Origin: DAIUFH01 sp036844705
GTDB taxonomy: Bacteria; Bacillota; Clostridia; Tissierellales; Tissierellaceae
Direction: 5' to 3'
Assembly (NCBI GenBank): GCA_036844705.1
Contig: DAIUFH010000048.1
Location: forward strand, 1 to 16,443
DNA length: 16,443 nt
The notes under the pieces are model-generated. The model had not been told where the DNA came from, did no database searches, and worked only from the letters and a program-made list of their open reading frames with translations. The translations under genes and the position numbers were made by a program. Positions 1-7,602 of the stretch are shown here, in pieces (within the stretch, counting starts at the first letter, position 1; each line of letters starts with the position of its first letter).

Positions 1-106
1 ATATCGACTAATTCCAACAAAAATTTAATATCTTCAACATAATTTTCTTATTTATATCTAAAGAAGTCATCATGAGACTGCAGGATAATTTCTGCTCCCA
101 AAGTAT
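1..106. other. Intergenic stretch without recognisable gene
   Basis: All frames on both strands hit stop codons quickly. The longest reverse-strand reading frame from the ATG pair near 73 ends after about 20 codons. I see no RNA gene, promoter or repeat here. The region is AT-rich and lies upstream of the dispersed repeat and of the chemoreceptor operon. Confidence 0.6.
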
Positions 107-150
107 CTAGGGTTTAGACCCGAGATTCTTCACCTTCGTTCAGAATGACA
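107..150 (+). repeat. Dispersed intergenic repeat, copy A
   Basis: This unit reads roughly GGGTTTAGACCC, then GAGATTCTTCACC, then TTCGTTCAGAATGACA. The same unit recurs at 7603-7646, 11145-11183 and 14380-14501 in this window. Its first part is a near palindrome (GGG..CCC) and is also the core of the terminator at 6678-6708. Repeats ending in CAGAATGACA or CAGGATGACA are, to my knowledge, common in intergenic DNA of many bacteria. They carry no coding capacity. Copy A ends 22 bp before the inverted repeat around the chemoreceptor promoter. Confidence 0.8.
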
Positions 151-174
151 AAATTAGGACACTTTTTCGATAAT
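145..174 (+). promoter_or_regulatory. Weak candidate sigma-A promoter at the end of repeat copy A
   Basis: ATGACA at 145-150, the last six bases of repeat copy A, is followed after 18 bp by GATAAT at 169-174. Each hexamer is one mismatch from the sigma-A consensus. A transcript from here would include the whole 172-236 hairpin in its leader. The evidence is consensus matching only. Confidence 0.3.
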
Positions 175-239
175 CTGTCGTTGCAATACTTAAGAATTTA
201 CAAATATTGCCGATAAAAGTATTGTATCGACAGATTTTT
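172..239 (+). terminator. 20-bp inverted repeat plus T5 enclosing the sigma-28 promoter
   Basis: The arms 172-191 and 217-236 pair at 18 of 20 positions, with one further G-U pair and one mismatch. The outer nine pairs (AATCTGTCG with CGACAGATT) are perfect. The right arm is followed by T235-T239, giving the shape of a factor-independent terminator with an unusually long 25-nt loop. The loop holds most of the sigma-28 promoter. It could terminate transcription arriving from upstream, act as an operator, or be a remnant of a small element. Function is inferred. Confidence 0.5.
190..216 (+). promoter_or_regulatory. Sigma-28 (SigD/FliA)-type promoter of the chemoreceptor operon
   Basis: GCCGATAA at 209-216 is a perfect match to the sigma-28 -10 element. 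TAAG at 191-194 (consensus TAAA) lies 14 bp upstream, and TTAA at 190-193 lies 15 bp upstream. Transcription should begin near 221-224, about 65 bases before the GTG start of the first receptor. The gene for a sigma-28-type factor lies at the far end of the receptor cluster (6721-7446), which supports the assignment. Confidence 0.82.
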
Positions 240-287
240 CATGTTAAGGCTGTGATACAGATTACAACAAACTTAGGAGGACATACA

Positions 288-2378
288 GTGATAAAAGGGA
301 AGGAAAAAGGAATAAATAAGATTAAAAAAATGAAGAAGAGTAAAGAAATGAAAAAACCTAAAGAGAAAAAGGCAAGCAAAATAAGAATGAGAAGCCTCAG
401 AACAAAGCTTATTCTCTATTTCTCAGTACTAATTTTAGTATTATCATCTATATTAGGAATTATATCTATGAAAAGTTCAACCAGTGCACTTACTACGGAA
501 GCAGAAGCGACATTAGAGGCAATGTCAAAGGATGCAGCTAACTTGACTTTAAGTAAACTTGAGACAAATTTAAGAACTCTGGAATTGATATCAATGAATG
601 ATGACCTTAAAGGCATGGATTGGGAAACTCAGCGCCCAATAATAGAAGAATTTTTAGGCAAAACCAGCTTCGCAGATCTTGGTGTAGTCGATACAGATGG
701 TAATGCAATATTTGCAAATGATGATACCAGCAATCTAAGTGACAGAGATTATACAAAAAGAGCTTTAAATGGTGAAATTATCGTATCAGATTTGATAGTT
801 ACTTCATCTAATGAAGTCATCTTGATGTATGCAGCTCCAATCAAGAATAAAGACGGATTAATAGTCGGAGCATTGGTAGGTAAAATGAACGGTAATTCAT
901 TAAGCTATATTACCAATGGTACCGGGTATGGAAAAAGTGGTTATGGATATATGATCAATGACGATGGAACTGTAGTTGCTCACAAAGATAGTAACAAAGT
1001 AAGAGAGCAATGGAATCCTATAAATGAATCCAAGAGTGATGAAAATTTGACATCATTGGCATCAAGCTTTCAGGAAATGTTAACTAACAAATCCGGTATT
1101 TCTAAATATTCATTTGAGGGTAAGAGCCTATATGCAGGTTATGCCCCAGTAGATGGAACAAATTGGACAATTGTAGTAGCTGCTGAAGAATCTGAAGTAT
1201 TGAATTCAATTCCTGAACTTATGAATTATATTACAAAAGCCGCAATAATAATATTTTTGATAAGTATAGCTGTAGTATTTGTTATTGGTACATCTATAAC
1301 AAAACCTATCATTCTTGCAGTTGAACATTCAAAACAAATAGCAAAACTTGATATTACAAAAGATATTCCTTCAAGATATATCAAAATGAAGGATGAAATT
1401 GGAGATTTATCTAGATCAATGCAAGAAATAATTGATAACTTAAGAAAGATTATAAAAGAAATAAATGAATCATCCGAGCAAGTAGCAGCTTCGTCAGAGG
1501 AATTGACCGCAACATCACAACAATCAGCAACAGCCGCAGAAGAAGTCTCCAAAACAGTAGAGGAAATCGCAAGAGGTGCTTCAGAGCAAGCACAAAACAC
1601 AGAAGTAGGCTCACATAAGGCAAATCTATTAGGTGAAGCTATAGATGAAAATAGAGAATTGATGGAAAATCTGAAAAAATCATCAACTGATGTATCCACT
1701 ATTGTTGAGGAAGGTTTAAGCGAAATTGAAAAATTAACAAAAATATCCGAAGAAAGCGCCATTGCTACAAACAATATACATGGCATTATCATGAAAACAG
1801 ATGAAAGCTCAAATAGAATCGGAGAAGCAAGCAGCGTAATTGCTTCAATTGCTGAACAAACAAATCTTTTAGCTCTAAATGCCGCTATAGAAGCTGCAAG
1901 AGCAGGAGAAGCAGGCAAGGGTTTCGCAGTAGTTGCAGATGAAATAAGAAAATTAGCTGAACAGTCGTCCAAATCTACCATGGAAATAGACGATATAGTT
2001 GCAGAACTACAAAATAATTCTCAAGAAGCAGTAAAGGCTATGGAACGAGTTTCAGAAATTGAAAAGGAACAAACAATTGGTGTAAATGATAATAAAAATA
2101 AATATAAATTAATTTCAGATACAATGTATATCGCTATAGATAATGTGGAAAAAACCGATGTTGCAGTACAAAAAATGGGACAGCTTAAAAACGAAATATT
2201 GGATGCATTACAAAACTTAACAGCTATAGCAGAAGAAAATTCTGCTTCAACTCAAGAGGCATCCGCTACAATGGAGGAACAAACTGCTTCAATTGAACAA
2301 ATAGCAGGTGCAAGTGAAGGTTTGGCAAAATTAGCTCAAGACTTACAATTAATTATCGACAGATTTAAAATAGAATAA
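288..2378 (+). CDS. Methyl-accepting chemotaxis protein 1 (dCache-HAMP-MCP)
   Basis: This is a transmembrane chemoreceptor expected to signal through CheW/CheA. From the GTG at 288 it has 696 residues. They comprise a lysine-rich cytoplasmic tail (1-40), TM1 (about 41-62), an extracellular dCache ligand domain (63-315) with DRDY at 152-155, TM2 (about 316-337), HAMP (338-391) and a cytoplasmic signalling hairpin. The hairpin tip near 525-545 carries NAAIEAARAGEAGKGF. The C-terminus ends FKIE, with no NWETF-type CheR tether. GTG 288 is preceded at 7 nt by TAGGAGG (274-280). The longer frame from TTG 207 would begin inside the promoter -10 region, upstream of the transcription start, so I reject it. 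First gene of a three-receptor operon. The ligand is unknown; the usual R-x-W amino-acid-binding signature of dCache is not obvious. Confidence 0.95.
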   Translation: MIKGKEKGINKIKKMKKSKEMKKPKEKKASKIRMRSLRTKLILYFSVLILVLSSILGIISMKSSTSALTTEAEATLEAMSKDAANLTLSKLETNLRTLELISMNDDLKGMDWETQRPIIEEFLGKTSFADLGVVDTDGNAIFANDDTSNLSDRDYTKRALNGEIIVSDLIVTSSNEVILMYAAPIKNKDGLIVGALVGKMNGNSLSYITNGTGYGKSGYGYMINDDGTVVAHKDSNKVREQWNPINESKSDENLTSLASSFQEMLTNKSGISKYSFEGKSLYAGYAPVDGTNWTIVVAAEESEVLNSIPELMNYITKAAIIIFLISIAVVFVIGTSITKPIILAVEHSKQIAKLDITKDIPSRYIKMKDEIGDLSRSMQEIIDNLRKIIKEINESSEQVAASSEELTATSQQSATAAEEVSKTVEEIARGASEQAQNTEVGSHKANLLGEAIDENRELMENLKKSSTDVSTIVEEGLSEIEKLTKISEESAIATNNIHGIIMKTDESSNRIGEASSVIASIAEQTNLLALNAAIEAARAGEAGKGFAVVADEIRKLAEQSSKSTMEIDDIVAELQNNSQEAVKAMERVSEIEKEQTIGVNDNKNKYKLISDTMYIAIDNVEKTDVAVQKMGQLKNEILDALQNLTAIAEENSASTQEASATMEEQTASIEQIAGASEGLAKLAQDLQLIIDRFKIE

Positions 2379-2421
2379 TATTTATTTTTATTATAATTTT
2401 AGGAGATGTGAGGGGATTTAA

Positions 2422-4548
2422 ATGGAAAAATCAAAAGAATCAAAGTTTAAATTTTTAAAAAATCTAAGGCTCAAGAAACTAAAGTTTAAGAAAATCGACT
2501 TTAAAAATTTAAAATTTAAGAAAATTAATTTTAAGAAGAAAGACATTAAAAGTACCAATTCCAGAAGTATAAAGACTACATTAATAATATCATTTGCAAC
2601 AATTATCCTTCTATCTTCTTTAGCAGTAGGGCTTGTTTCTATTCAAAGTGCAACCAATGCACTCAGGAAACAAAATGATACATCAATGGCTCAAATGATA
2701 AGAGAAGGTACAAAGCTAATAAAGATGCAATTAGATAGTCAATTAAATATCTTGGAAATCATTGCGAAAAGAGAAGATATTAAAAGCATGGATTTTAATC
2801 TCCAACAACCAATCTTAAGGACAGAGGTAAATAACACCGAATTTCTTGAAATGGGAATTGTACAATTAGATGGTACTATAACTTACTCATCAGGTTTGGT
2901 AGGTCAAGTAGGCGATAGAGAATATATTAAAGAAGCTCTAAACGGAAAGGCAATAGTTTCAGACTTAGTTATTGATCAATTAAGCGGTGCAGCTACCATT
3001 AACTATGCAGTGCCTATAGTAGAATCCGGACAAGTAGTGGGAGTCTTAGAAGGTAGAAATACAGGAAATGCTTTGGGTGCGATTACAAACAACCTAAGTA
3101 TAGGTGAAATCGGATATTCATTCATGATAAACAACAAGGGAACAATAGTAGCCCATCCAAATATAATTAAGGTATATACTCAACACAATCCTATAGAAAA
3201 GGCAAAAACTGATGAAAGTGAAATACCTTTAGCATCCCTATTACAAGAGGTACTTGATAAAAAGGTAGGTGCAGTTTCATCTAAATTAGATGAGGAAAAT
3301 GTATATGTTGGCTTTAAACCCATTGATGGCACAAATTGGACCTTAATATTTGTTACAAATGAAGATGCCATGCTAAGTGGCATAAAAGCATTGCAATCAA
3401 ACATAATAAAATTGATAGCTTTAATCCTGATAATAAGTATATTAATCACATATATAATAGGACGTTCCATTGCAAATCCTATTATAGCCGTTGAAAAACA
3501 TTCTGAAAGGATTTCAGATTTGGATATTACTCAAGATGTTCCTAATGCATTCTTAAAGAGAAAAGATGAAGTTGGAAGTTTGGCCAAGGCCCTTCAAAAT
3601 ATTACCAATAGCCTGAGAGATACAATTAAGGAAATCAGTAGTTCTGCTCAATCAGTTTCTGCTGCGTCAGAGGAATTGACCGCCACATCACAACAAACTG
3701 CATCAGCTTCAGAAGAAGTCTCAAAGACAGTTGAAGATATTGCAAAAGGTGCTTCAGAGCAAGCTCAAAGTACAGAGGAAGGTTCAAACAAGGCTATCTT
3801 GTTAGGAAATACTATAGATAAAAACAAGGAATATATGGACAATCTAAATGATGAAACCGAAAAGGCATCATTAGTTGTATTAGACGGATTGCAGGAAATG
3901 GAGAAACTTTCCTCCATAACTTTTGAATCTAGCAATGCAATACACGAAATTCATGATGTCATATTGAAAACAAACGAAAGCTCCACTAAGATTGGAGATG
4001 CAAGTAGCGTAATTGCTTCCATAGCAAATAAAACAAATCTGCTTGCTCTAAACGCAGCAATTGAAGCAGCAAGAGCAGGAGAGGCAGGTAGAGGTTTCGC
4101 TGTTGTAGCCGATGAAATAAGGAAGCTTGCCGAACAATCATCACTATCAACAAAAGAAATAAATGAAATCGTAAAGGATTTACAAAAGAATTCTAAAAAT
4201 GCTGTTTCAACTATGGAAAAAGTATCAACAATCACTAAAGAACAAAATGATGGTGTATCATTGACTAAAGACAAGTTTAATTCAATTGATGAGGCATTAA
4301 AGTCAGTAACCGATAGACTAAATAAATCAAATGCCGCTATGAATGCTATGGAAAATATGAAAAACCAAATCTTGGATACATTGCAAGGCTTAACAGCTAT
4401 AGCAGAAGAAAACTCAGCATCTACCGAAGAAGCTTCTGCATCAATGGAGGAACAATCAGCCTCTATTGCTGAAATTTCAAATTCTAGTGAGGATTTAGCT
4501 AAATTAGCACAAGATTTACAATTGGTTATTAATAAGTTTAAAATGTAA
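2422..4548 (+). CDS. Methyl-accepting chemotaxis protein 2 (dCache-HAMP-MCP)
   Basis: This 708-residue chemoreceptor is a paralogue of its neighbours. It has a long basic N-terminal tail (1-52, about 20 Lys/Arg) with repeated LKFKKIDF/LKFKKINF units, TM1 (53-75) and an extracellular dCache domain with DREY at 165-168. TM2 (about 329-348), HAMP and the signalling hairpin with NAAIEAARAGEAGRGF near 540-556 follow. It ends with a short FKM tail and no CheR-tethering pentapeptide. It starts at ATG 2422 behind GAGGGG (2410-2415). The 43-bp gap from MCP1 has no terminator hairpin, so it should be co-transcribed from the sigma-28 promoter. The ligand cannot be read from sequence. Confidence 0.95.
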   Translation: MEKSKESKFKFLKNLRLKKLKFKKIDFKNLKFKKINFKKKDIKSTNSRSIKTTLIISFATIILLSSLAVGLVSIQSATNALRKQNDTSMAQMIREGTKLIKMQLDSQLNILEIIAKREDIKSMDFNLQQPILRTEVNNTEFLEMGIVQLDGTITYSSGLVGQVGDREYIKEALNGKAIVSDLVIDQLSGAATINYAVPIVESGQVVGVLEGRNTGNALGAITNNLSIGEIGYSFMINNKGTIVAHPNIIKVYTQHNPIEKAKTDESEIPLASLLQEVLDKKVGAVSSKLDEENVYVGFKPIDGTNWTLIFVTNEDAMLSGIKALQSNIIKLIALILIISILITYIIGRSIANPIIAVEKHSERISDLDITQDVPNAFLKRKDEVGSLAKALQNITNSLRDTIKEISSSAQSVSAASEELTATSQQTASASEEVSKTVEDIAKGASEQAQSTEEGSNKAILLGNTIDKNKEYMDNLNDETEKASLVVLDGLQEMEKLSSITFESSNAIHEIHDVILKTNESSTKIGDASSVIASIANKTNLLALNAAIEAARAGEAGRGFAVVADEIRKLAEQSSLSTKEINEIVKDLQKNSKNAVSTMEKVSTITKEQNDGVSLTKDKFNSIDEALKSVTDRLNKSNAAMNAMENMKNQILDTLQGLTAIAEENSASTEEASASMEEQSASIAEISNSSEDLAKLAQDLQLVINKFKM

Positions 4549-4577
4549 TACAAAATTATTATAAGAGGTGAGGAAAA

Positions 4578-6674
4578 ATGGAGAAGATCCGATTTAAAAA
4601 ACCTGAGCTAAAAAATCTCAAGGACATTGGAAACTTTCTAAAGAAGAATTTAAAATCATTTAGAAACAAGCTTGAAAACACTGATTTTAAGAGTATAAGC
4701 AATAAGCTCATAATCTATTTTTCAATATTGATTCTATTATCTTCAATAGGAGTAGGGCTTGTTTCTTTGAATAGGGCTAGCTCATCACTAACTAAAGAAG
4801 CCGAAAAATCACTTGCCTCACTTTCTTATGAAGCAGCTAAAACCACTAGCAGCAGACTAGAGACACAGTTGATGATGGTAAAGATGATAGCTACTCGCAA
4901 TGAAGTAAAAAGAATGCACTGGTCTGAACAACAGTCCATACTTAGAAATCAATTAGTGCAAACAGGGCTTCAAGAATTAGGCGTTATATCCCCTGATGGT
5001 AGTGTCAAATATTCTTCAGGGATAAATGAACAATTAGAAGATGGTGACCCCCTGCTAGAGGCACTAGACGGAAAAGAGAATATAATCAGTTTTTCAGTTA
5101 ATAAATCAACAAATGAACAAGTATTGTTGTTCGCCACTCCTATAAAAGACGACAACAAGATAGTAGGAGCTTTGTTGGGGCGTAGAAACGGAACAACTCT
5201 AAGCAATGTTTCTAATGATATCGAGTACGGAAATGATGGATACGCTTATATCATTGACAATAATGGGGTTGTCATTGCCCATAGAGATACCGACAAGGTA
5301 ATAAACCGTTATAATCCAATCGAAGAAGCAAAGAACGACAAAAGTTATAACTCTAGTGCAAAATTGTTTAAAAAGATATTGTCTGAGAAATCCGGTGTAC
5401 GTGAATATACTAATGATGGTATCGAATTGTATGCAGGATATGCTCCAATTGAAAATACCAACTGGACTATGGTCATATCAGCAAGTAAATCCGAGGTTCT
5501 ATCAGGTATCCCTGCACTTAGAATCACCAACACCATAGTCACTACAATTTTCTTGGTATTGGGTATTGCAGTCACATATATAATCGGTAAATCAATAACA
5601 AATCCAATTGTCAATGCGGTAGAATATTCTAAAGTCATTGGAGAATTAAATATTACAAAAGATATCCCAGAGAAAAACCTAAAAATGAAGGATGAAACCG
5701 GTCAGCTCTCTATAGCCTTACAAGGCCTAACCAACAGCCTACGAGGAATAGTACATAATATAAACCAATATTCTGAGCAATTAGCTGCAGCTTCACAAGA
5801 GTTGACTGCAACCTCACAGCAATCAGCTATAGCTGCAGAAGAAGTAACAAAAACAGTTGAAGAAATATCAAAGGGCGCTTCCGAACAAGCTTTAAATACC
5901 GAGTTAGGAACTTCTAAAGCAAATTTATTGGGTGAGATTATAGAAAGAAATAGAGACATAACTCATACATTGACCCATGCATCACAAAATGTTTCAACCG
6001 TTATAAATGATGGATTAGCTGAAATTGAACAACTTTATAAAATTACATTGGAAAATAACAAAGCATCAGCTGAAATAAATGATGTAATATTGAAAACTCA
6101 TGAAAGCTCTTCAAAAATAGGTCAAGCTAGTGATATCATTGCCAATATTGCCGATAAGACCGATTTACTTGCCCTCAATGCATCTATAGAAGCTGCAAGA
6201 GCAGGTGAAGCCGGCAGAGGTTTTGCAGTCGTAGCAGATGAGGTTAGAATACTGGCAGAGCAATCTTTGCAATCTTCAAAGTCAATAAGTAAAATTGTAA
6301 AAGAATTACAGCAAAATGCCGAAGATGCAGTAAGAACAATGGAAAGAGTAAGCATAATAGAAAAAGAACAAACACAAAGCGTTCTAAATAGCCAGGATAA
6401 ATATCGTTCTATCGATAAGGCAATGGAGGATGAAATCAAAGCAGTCATTGAAATACATGACAAAGGCAAAGAAATGGAATCATTAAAGGTGGAAATACTT
6501 GATATATTGCGAAATCTATCTTCAATAGCTGAGGAAAACTCTGCATCTACTCAAGAAGCAACGGCTTCAATGGAAGAGCAAACAGCTTCTATTGAACAAA
6601 TCGCAGGCTCAAGTGAAAGTTTATCAAATTTAGCACAAAATCTACAGGAAATCATCAAAAAATTTACAATATAA
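4578..6674 (+). CDS. Methyl-accepting chemotaxis protein 3 (divergent dCache-HAMP-MCP)
   Basis: This 698-residue chemoreceptor has a basic tail (1-43), TM1 (44-64), an extracellular dCache domain, TM2 (about 318-338), HAMP and a signalling hairpin. It lacks the DR-x-Y motif of its two neighbours: the equivalent place (about 154-158) reads EDGDP. Its hairpin tip also differs, with TDLLALNASIEAA in place of TNLLALNAAIEAA. The start is ATG 4578 behind GAGGTGAGG (4565-4573), 29 bp after MCP2. Last gene of the operon; the bidirectional terminator at 6678-6708 starts 4 bp after its stop. It is clearly a paralogue, but its ligand pocket, and perhaps its packing in receptor trimers, has diverged. Confidence 0.95.
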   Translation: MEKIRFKKPELKNLKDIGNFLKKNLKSFRNKLENTDFKSISNKLIIYFSILILLSSIGVGLVSLNRASSSLTKEAEKSLASLSYEAAKTTSSRLETQLMMVKMIATRNEVKRMHWSEQQSILRNQLVQTGLQELGVISPDGSVKYSSGINEQLEDGDPLLEALDGKENIISFSVNKSTNEQVLLFATPIKDDNKIVGALLGRRNGTTLSNVSNDIEYGNDGYAYIIDNNGVVIAHRDTDKVINRYNPIEEAKNDKSYNSSAKLFKKILSEKSGVREYTNDGIELYAGYAPIENTNWTMVISASKSEVLSGIPALRITNTIVTTIFLVLGIAVTYIIGKSITNPIVNAVEYSKVIGELNITKDIPEKNLKMKDETGQLSIALQGLTNSLRGIVHNINQYSEQLAAASQELTATSQQSAIAAEEVTKTVEEISKGASEQALNTELGTSKANLLGEIIERNRDITHTLTHASQNVSTVINDGLAEIEQLYKITLENNKASAEINDVILKTHESSSKIGQASDIIANIADKTDLLALNASIEAARAGEAGRGFAVVADEVRILAEQSLQSSKSISKIVKELQQNAEDAVRTMERVSIIEKEQTQSVLNSQDKYRSIDKAMEDEIKAVIEIHDKGKEMESLKVEILDILRNLSSIAEENSASTQEATASMEEQTASIEQIAGSSESLSNLAQNLQEIIKKFTI

Positions 6675-6677
6675 TTG

Positions 6678-6708
6678 AAAAATCTCGGGCATAAACCCGA
6701 GATTTTTT
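6678..6708. terminator. Bidirectional factor-independent terminator
   Basis: A perfect 12-bp stem, AAAAATCTCGGG (6678-6689) with CCCGAGATTTTT (6696-6707), encloses a 6-nt loop and has T-runs on both strands. It lies between the convergent MCP3 and sigma-factor genes and should serve both. Its core, CTCGGG..AAACCCGAGATT, is nearly identical to one end of the dispersed repeats at 107, 7603, 11145 and 14401. Confidence 0.93.
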
Positions 6709-6720
6709 ATTAACATTTCT

Positions 6721-7446
6721 CTAATTACATCTATATTCTCGCTCTAATAAATCTTTAAGTCTTGATAAGACTCTTTTATGAATTTGAGATACTCTTGGAA
6801 TTGATATATTCAATATATAAGCAATCTCCTTAAAAGAAAGTTCCTCAACATAATATAAATTGAGCAAGATTCTCTCCCTTTCCTCTAATTTATTAATTGC
6901 GTCTATCAATACATCTTTTTCCTCTACTTGAATTAACAATTCATCCGGGGTATCACTTTCATCTTTAATCACATCCAAAAGAGTAAAATCATCACCATTA
7001 TTACTTGCTATATTCGAATCTAAGGAACAACTTGAAAGTTGTTGTGCCGTTTCATGAATTTCATGCAAACGATTGTTATCAATCCCCATTTCTTTGCATA
7101 TTTCTGATTCACTTGGTACCCTTAAAAGCTTATACTCAAGTTTTTCCTTGGTCTGATAATACTTGTTGAGCCTACGTATTCTACTTCTTGACACCTTTCC
7201 CAATTTTCTCAGTTCGTCAATCACTGTACCTCTAATTCTTAGAACTGCATAGGATTCAAAGGGAACATTTTTACTAGTGTCATACCTTTCCATTGCATCC
7301 ATCAATCCAATAAAACCTACAATCTCAAGGTCATCATCGTCCATGATACAATCGTTATTATCAATTTTCTTTACTATCCTTTTTACCATAGGTAAATAAT
7401 GCAATAAATCATCCTTTTGTGTATTTGAAATGCTTATCGAGTGCAA
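6721..7446 (-). CDS. fliA: FliA/SigD/WhiG-family RNA polymerase sigma factor
   Basis: This alternative sigma-28-type factor directs RNA polymerase to TAAA-N15-GCCGATAA promoters, classically late flagellar and chemotaxis genes. From TTG 7446 it has 241 residues, the usual FliA length. Region 2 (about 14-85) holds FIGLMDAMERYD and the FliA-like LRIRGTVIDELRKLGKVSRS. Region 3 follows (about 90-150). Region 4 (about 180-235) has the helix-turn-helix ELSFKEIAYILNISIPRVSQ. The start is chosen because GGAGG (7458-7454) lies 7 nt upstream. An in-frame GTG at 7482 would put the first 12 codons inside the riboswitch aptamer and has no ribosome binding site. No fla/che genes surround it; in many Firmicutes sigD ends the large flagellar operon. 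WhiG- or SigF-like roles are less likely, given the neighbouring sigma-28 promoter and receptors. Confidence 0.92.
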   Translation of the reverse strand: MHSISISNTQKDDLLHYLPMVKRIVKKIDNNDCIMDDDDLEIVGFIGLMDAMERYDTSKNVPFESYAVLRIRGTVIDELRKLGKVSRSRIRRLNKYYQTKEKLEYKLLRVPSESEICKEMGIDNNRLHEIHETAQQLSSCSLDSNIASNNGDDFTLLDVIKDESDTPDELLIQVEEKDVLIDAINKLEERERILLNLYYVEELSFKEIAYILNISIPRVSQIHKRVLSRLKDLLEREYRCN

Positions 7447-7456
7447 AAATACTCCT

Positions 7457-7545
7457 CCTTTCGGTAACTGGCTACCAACCACTTGGGTAAGGTCCTATAG
7501 CTTTGCGTCCCTGCCTTTCGACAGGTTTGCTATTATCGTATGATA
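7457..7545 (-). ncRNA. Cyclic-di-GMP-I riboswitch (GEMM-I)
   Basis: The - strand shows the class I aptamer hallmarks in order. These are ATAATAGCAAACC (ending at 7524), a short stem CCTGTC/GGCAGG capped by GAAA, the conserved GGGACGCAAAGCTATAGG (7511-7494), the receptor-like ACCTTACCC, and GGTAGCCAGTTACCGAA ending near 7460. It is the leader of the sigma-factor gene. The aptamer's terminal TTACCGAA is contiguous with AAGGAGG, the ribosome binding site, and there is no room for a terminator hairpin between aptamer and gene. Control is therefore probably translational. Whether c-di-GMP switches it off (expected for motility) is inference. Confidence 0.96.
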
Positions 7546-7547
7546 GT

Positions 7548-7597
7548 ATTATAGAATCTTTTAGGATAATTTTACCATATGACTTTGATATAATCAA
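7548..7597 (-). promoter_or_regulatory. Candidate sigma-A promoter(s) for the riboswitch and sigma-factor transcript
   Basis: The best pair is TTGATT (7597-7592), a 17-bp spacer, and TAAAAT (7574-7569). A second -10-like TATAAT lies at 7553-7548 but has no good -35 hexamer. Either would start transcription just upstream of the aptamer. No sigma-28 box precedes the gene, so autoregulation by that route is not seen. Confidence 0.6.
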
Positions 7598-7602
7598 TAT
7601 TA

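Noticed and set aside
172..236. Invertible (phase-variable) promoter flanked by inverted repeats
   Set aside because: The arms are only 25 bp apart, too close for usual site-specific recombinases, and no recombinase gene is in the window. Kept only as a hairpin or dyad.
1226..1981. 251-codon open frame antisense to MCP1, with similar antisense frames in MCP2 and MCP3
   Set aside because: It is a mirror of the receptor coding sequence, created by its codon composition. It has no ribosome binding site or family resemblance, and equivalents occur opposite all three paralogues.
225..2366. 13-bp direct repeat TATCGACAGATTT at 225-237 and 2354-2366 flanking MCP1
   Set aside because: A match of this length is expected about once or twice by chance in a window of this size, and the second copy is inside coding sequence.
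6150..6157. Second perfect GCCGATAA sequence
   Set aside because: It lies inside MCP3 and encodes the conserved I-A-D-K stretch of the signalling domain. No -35 partner or downstream gene fits.
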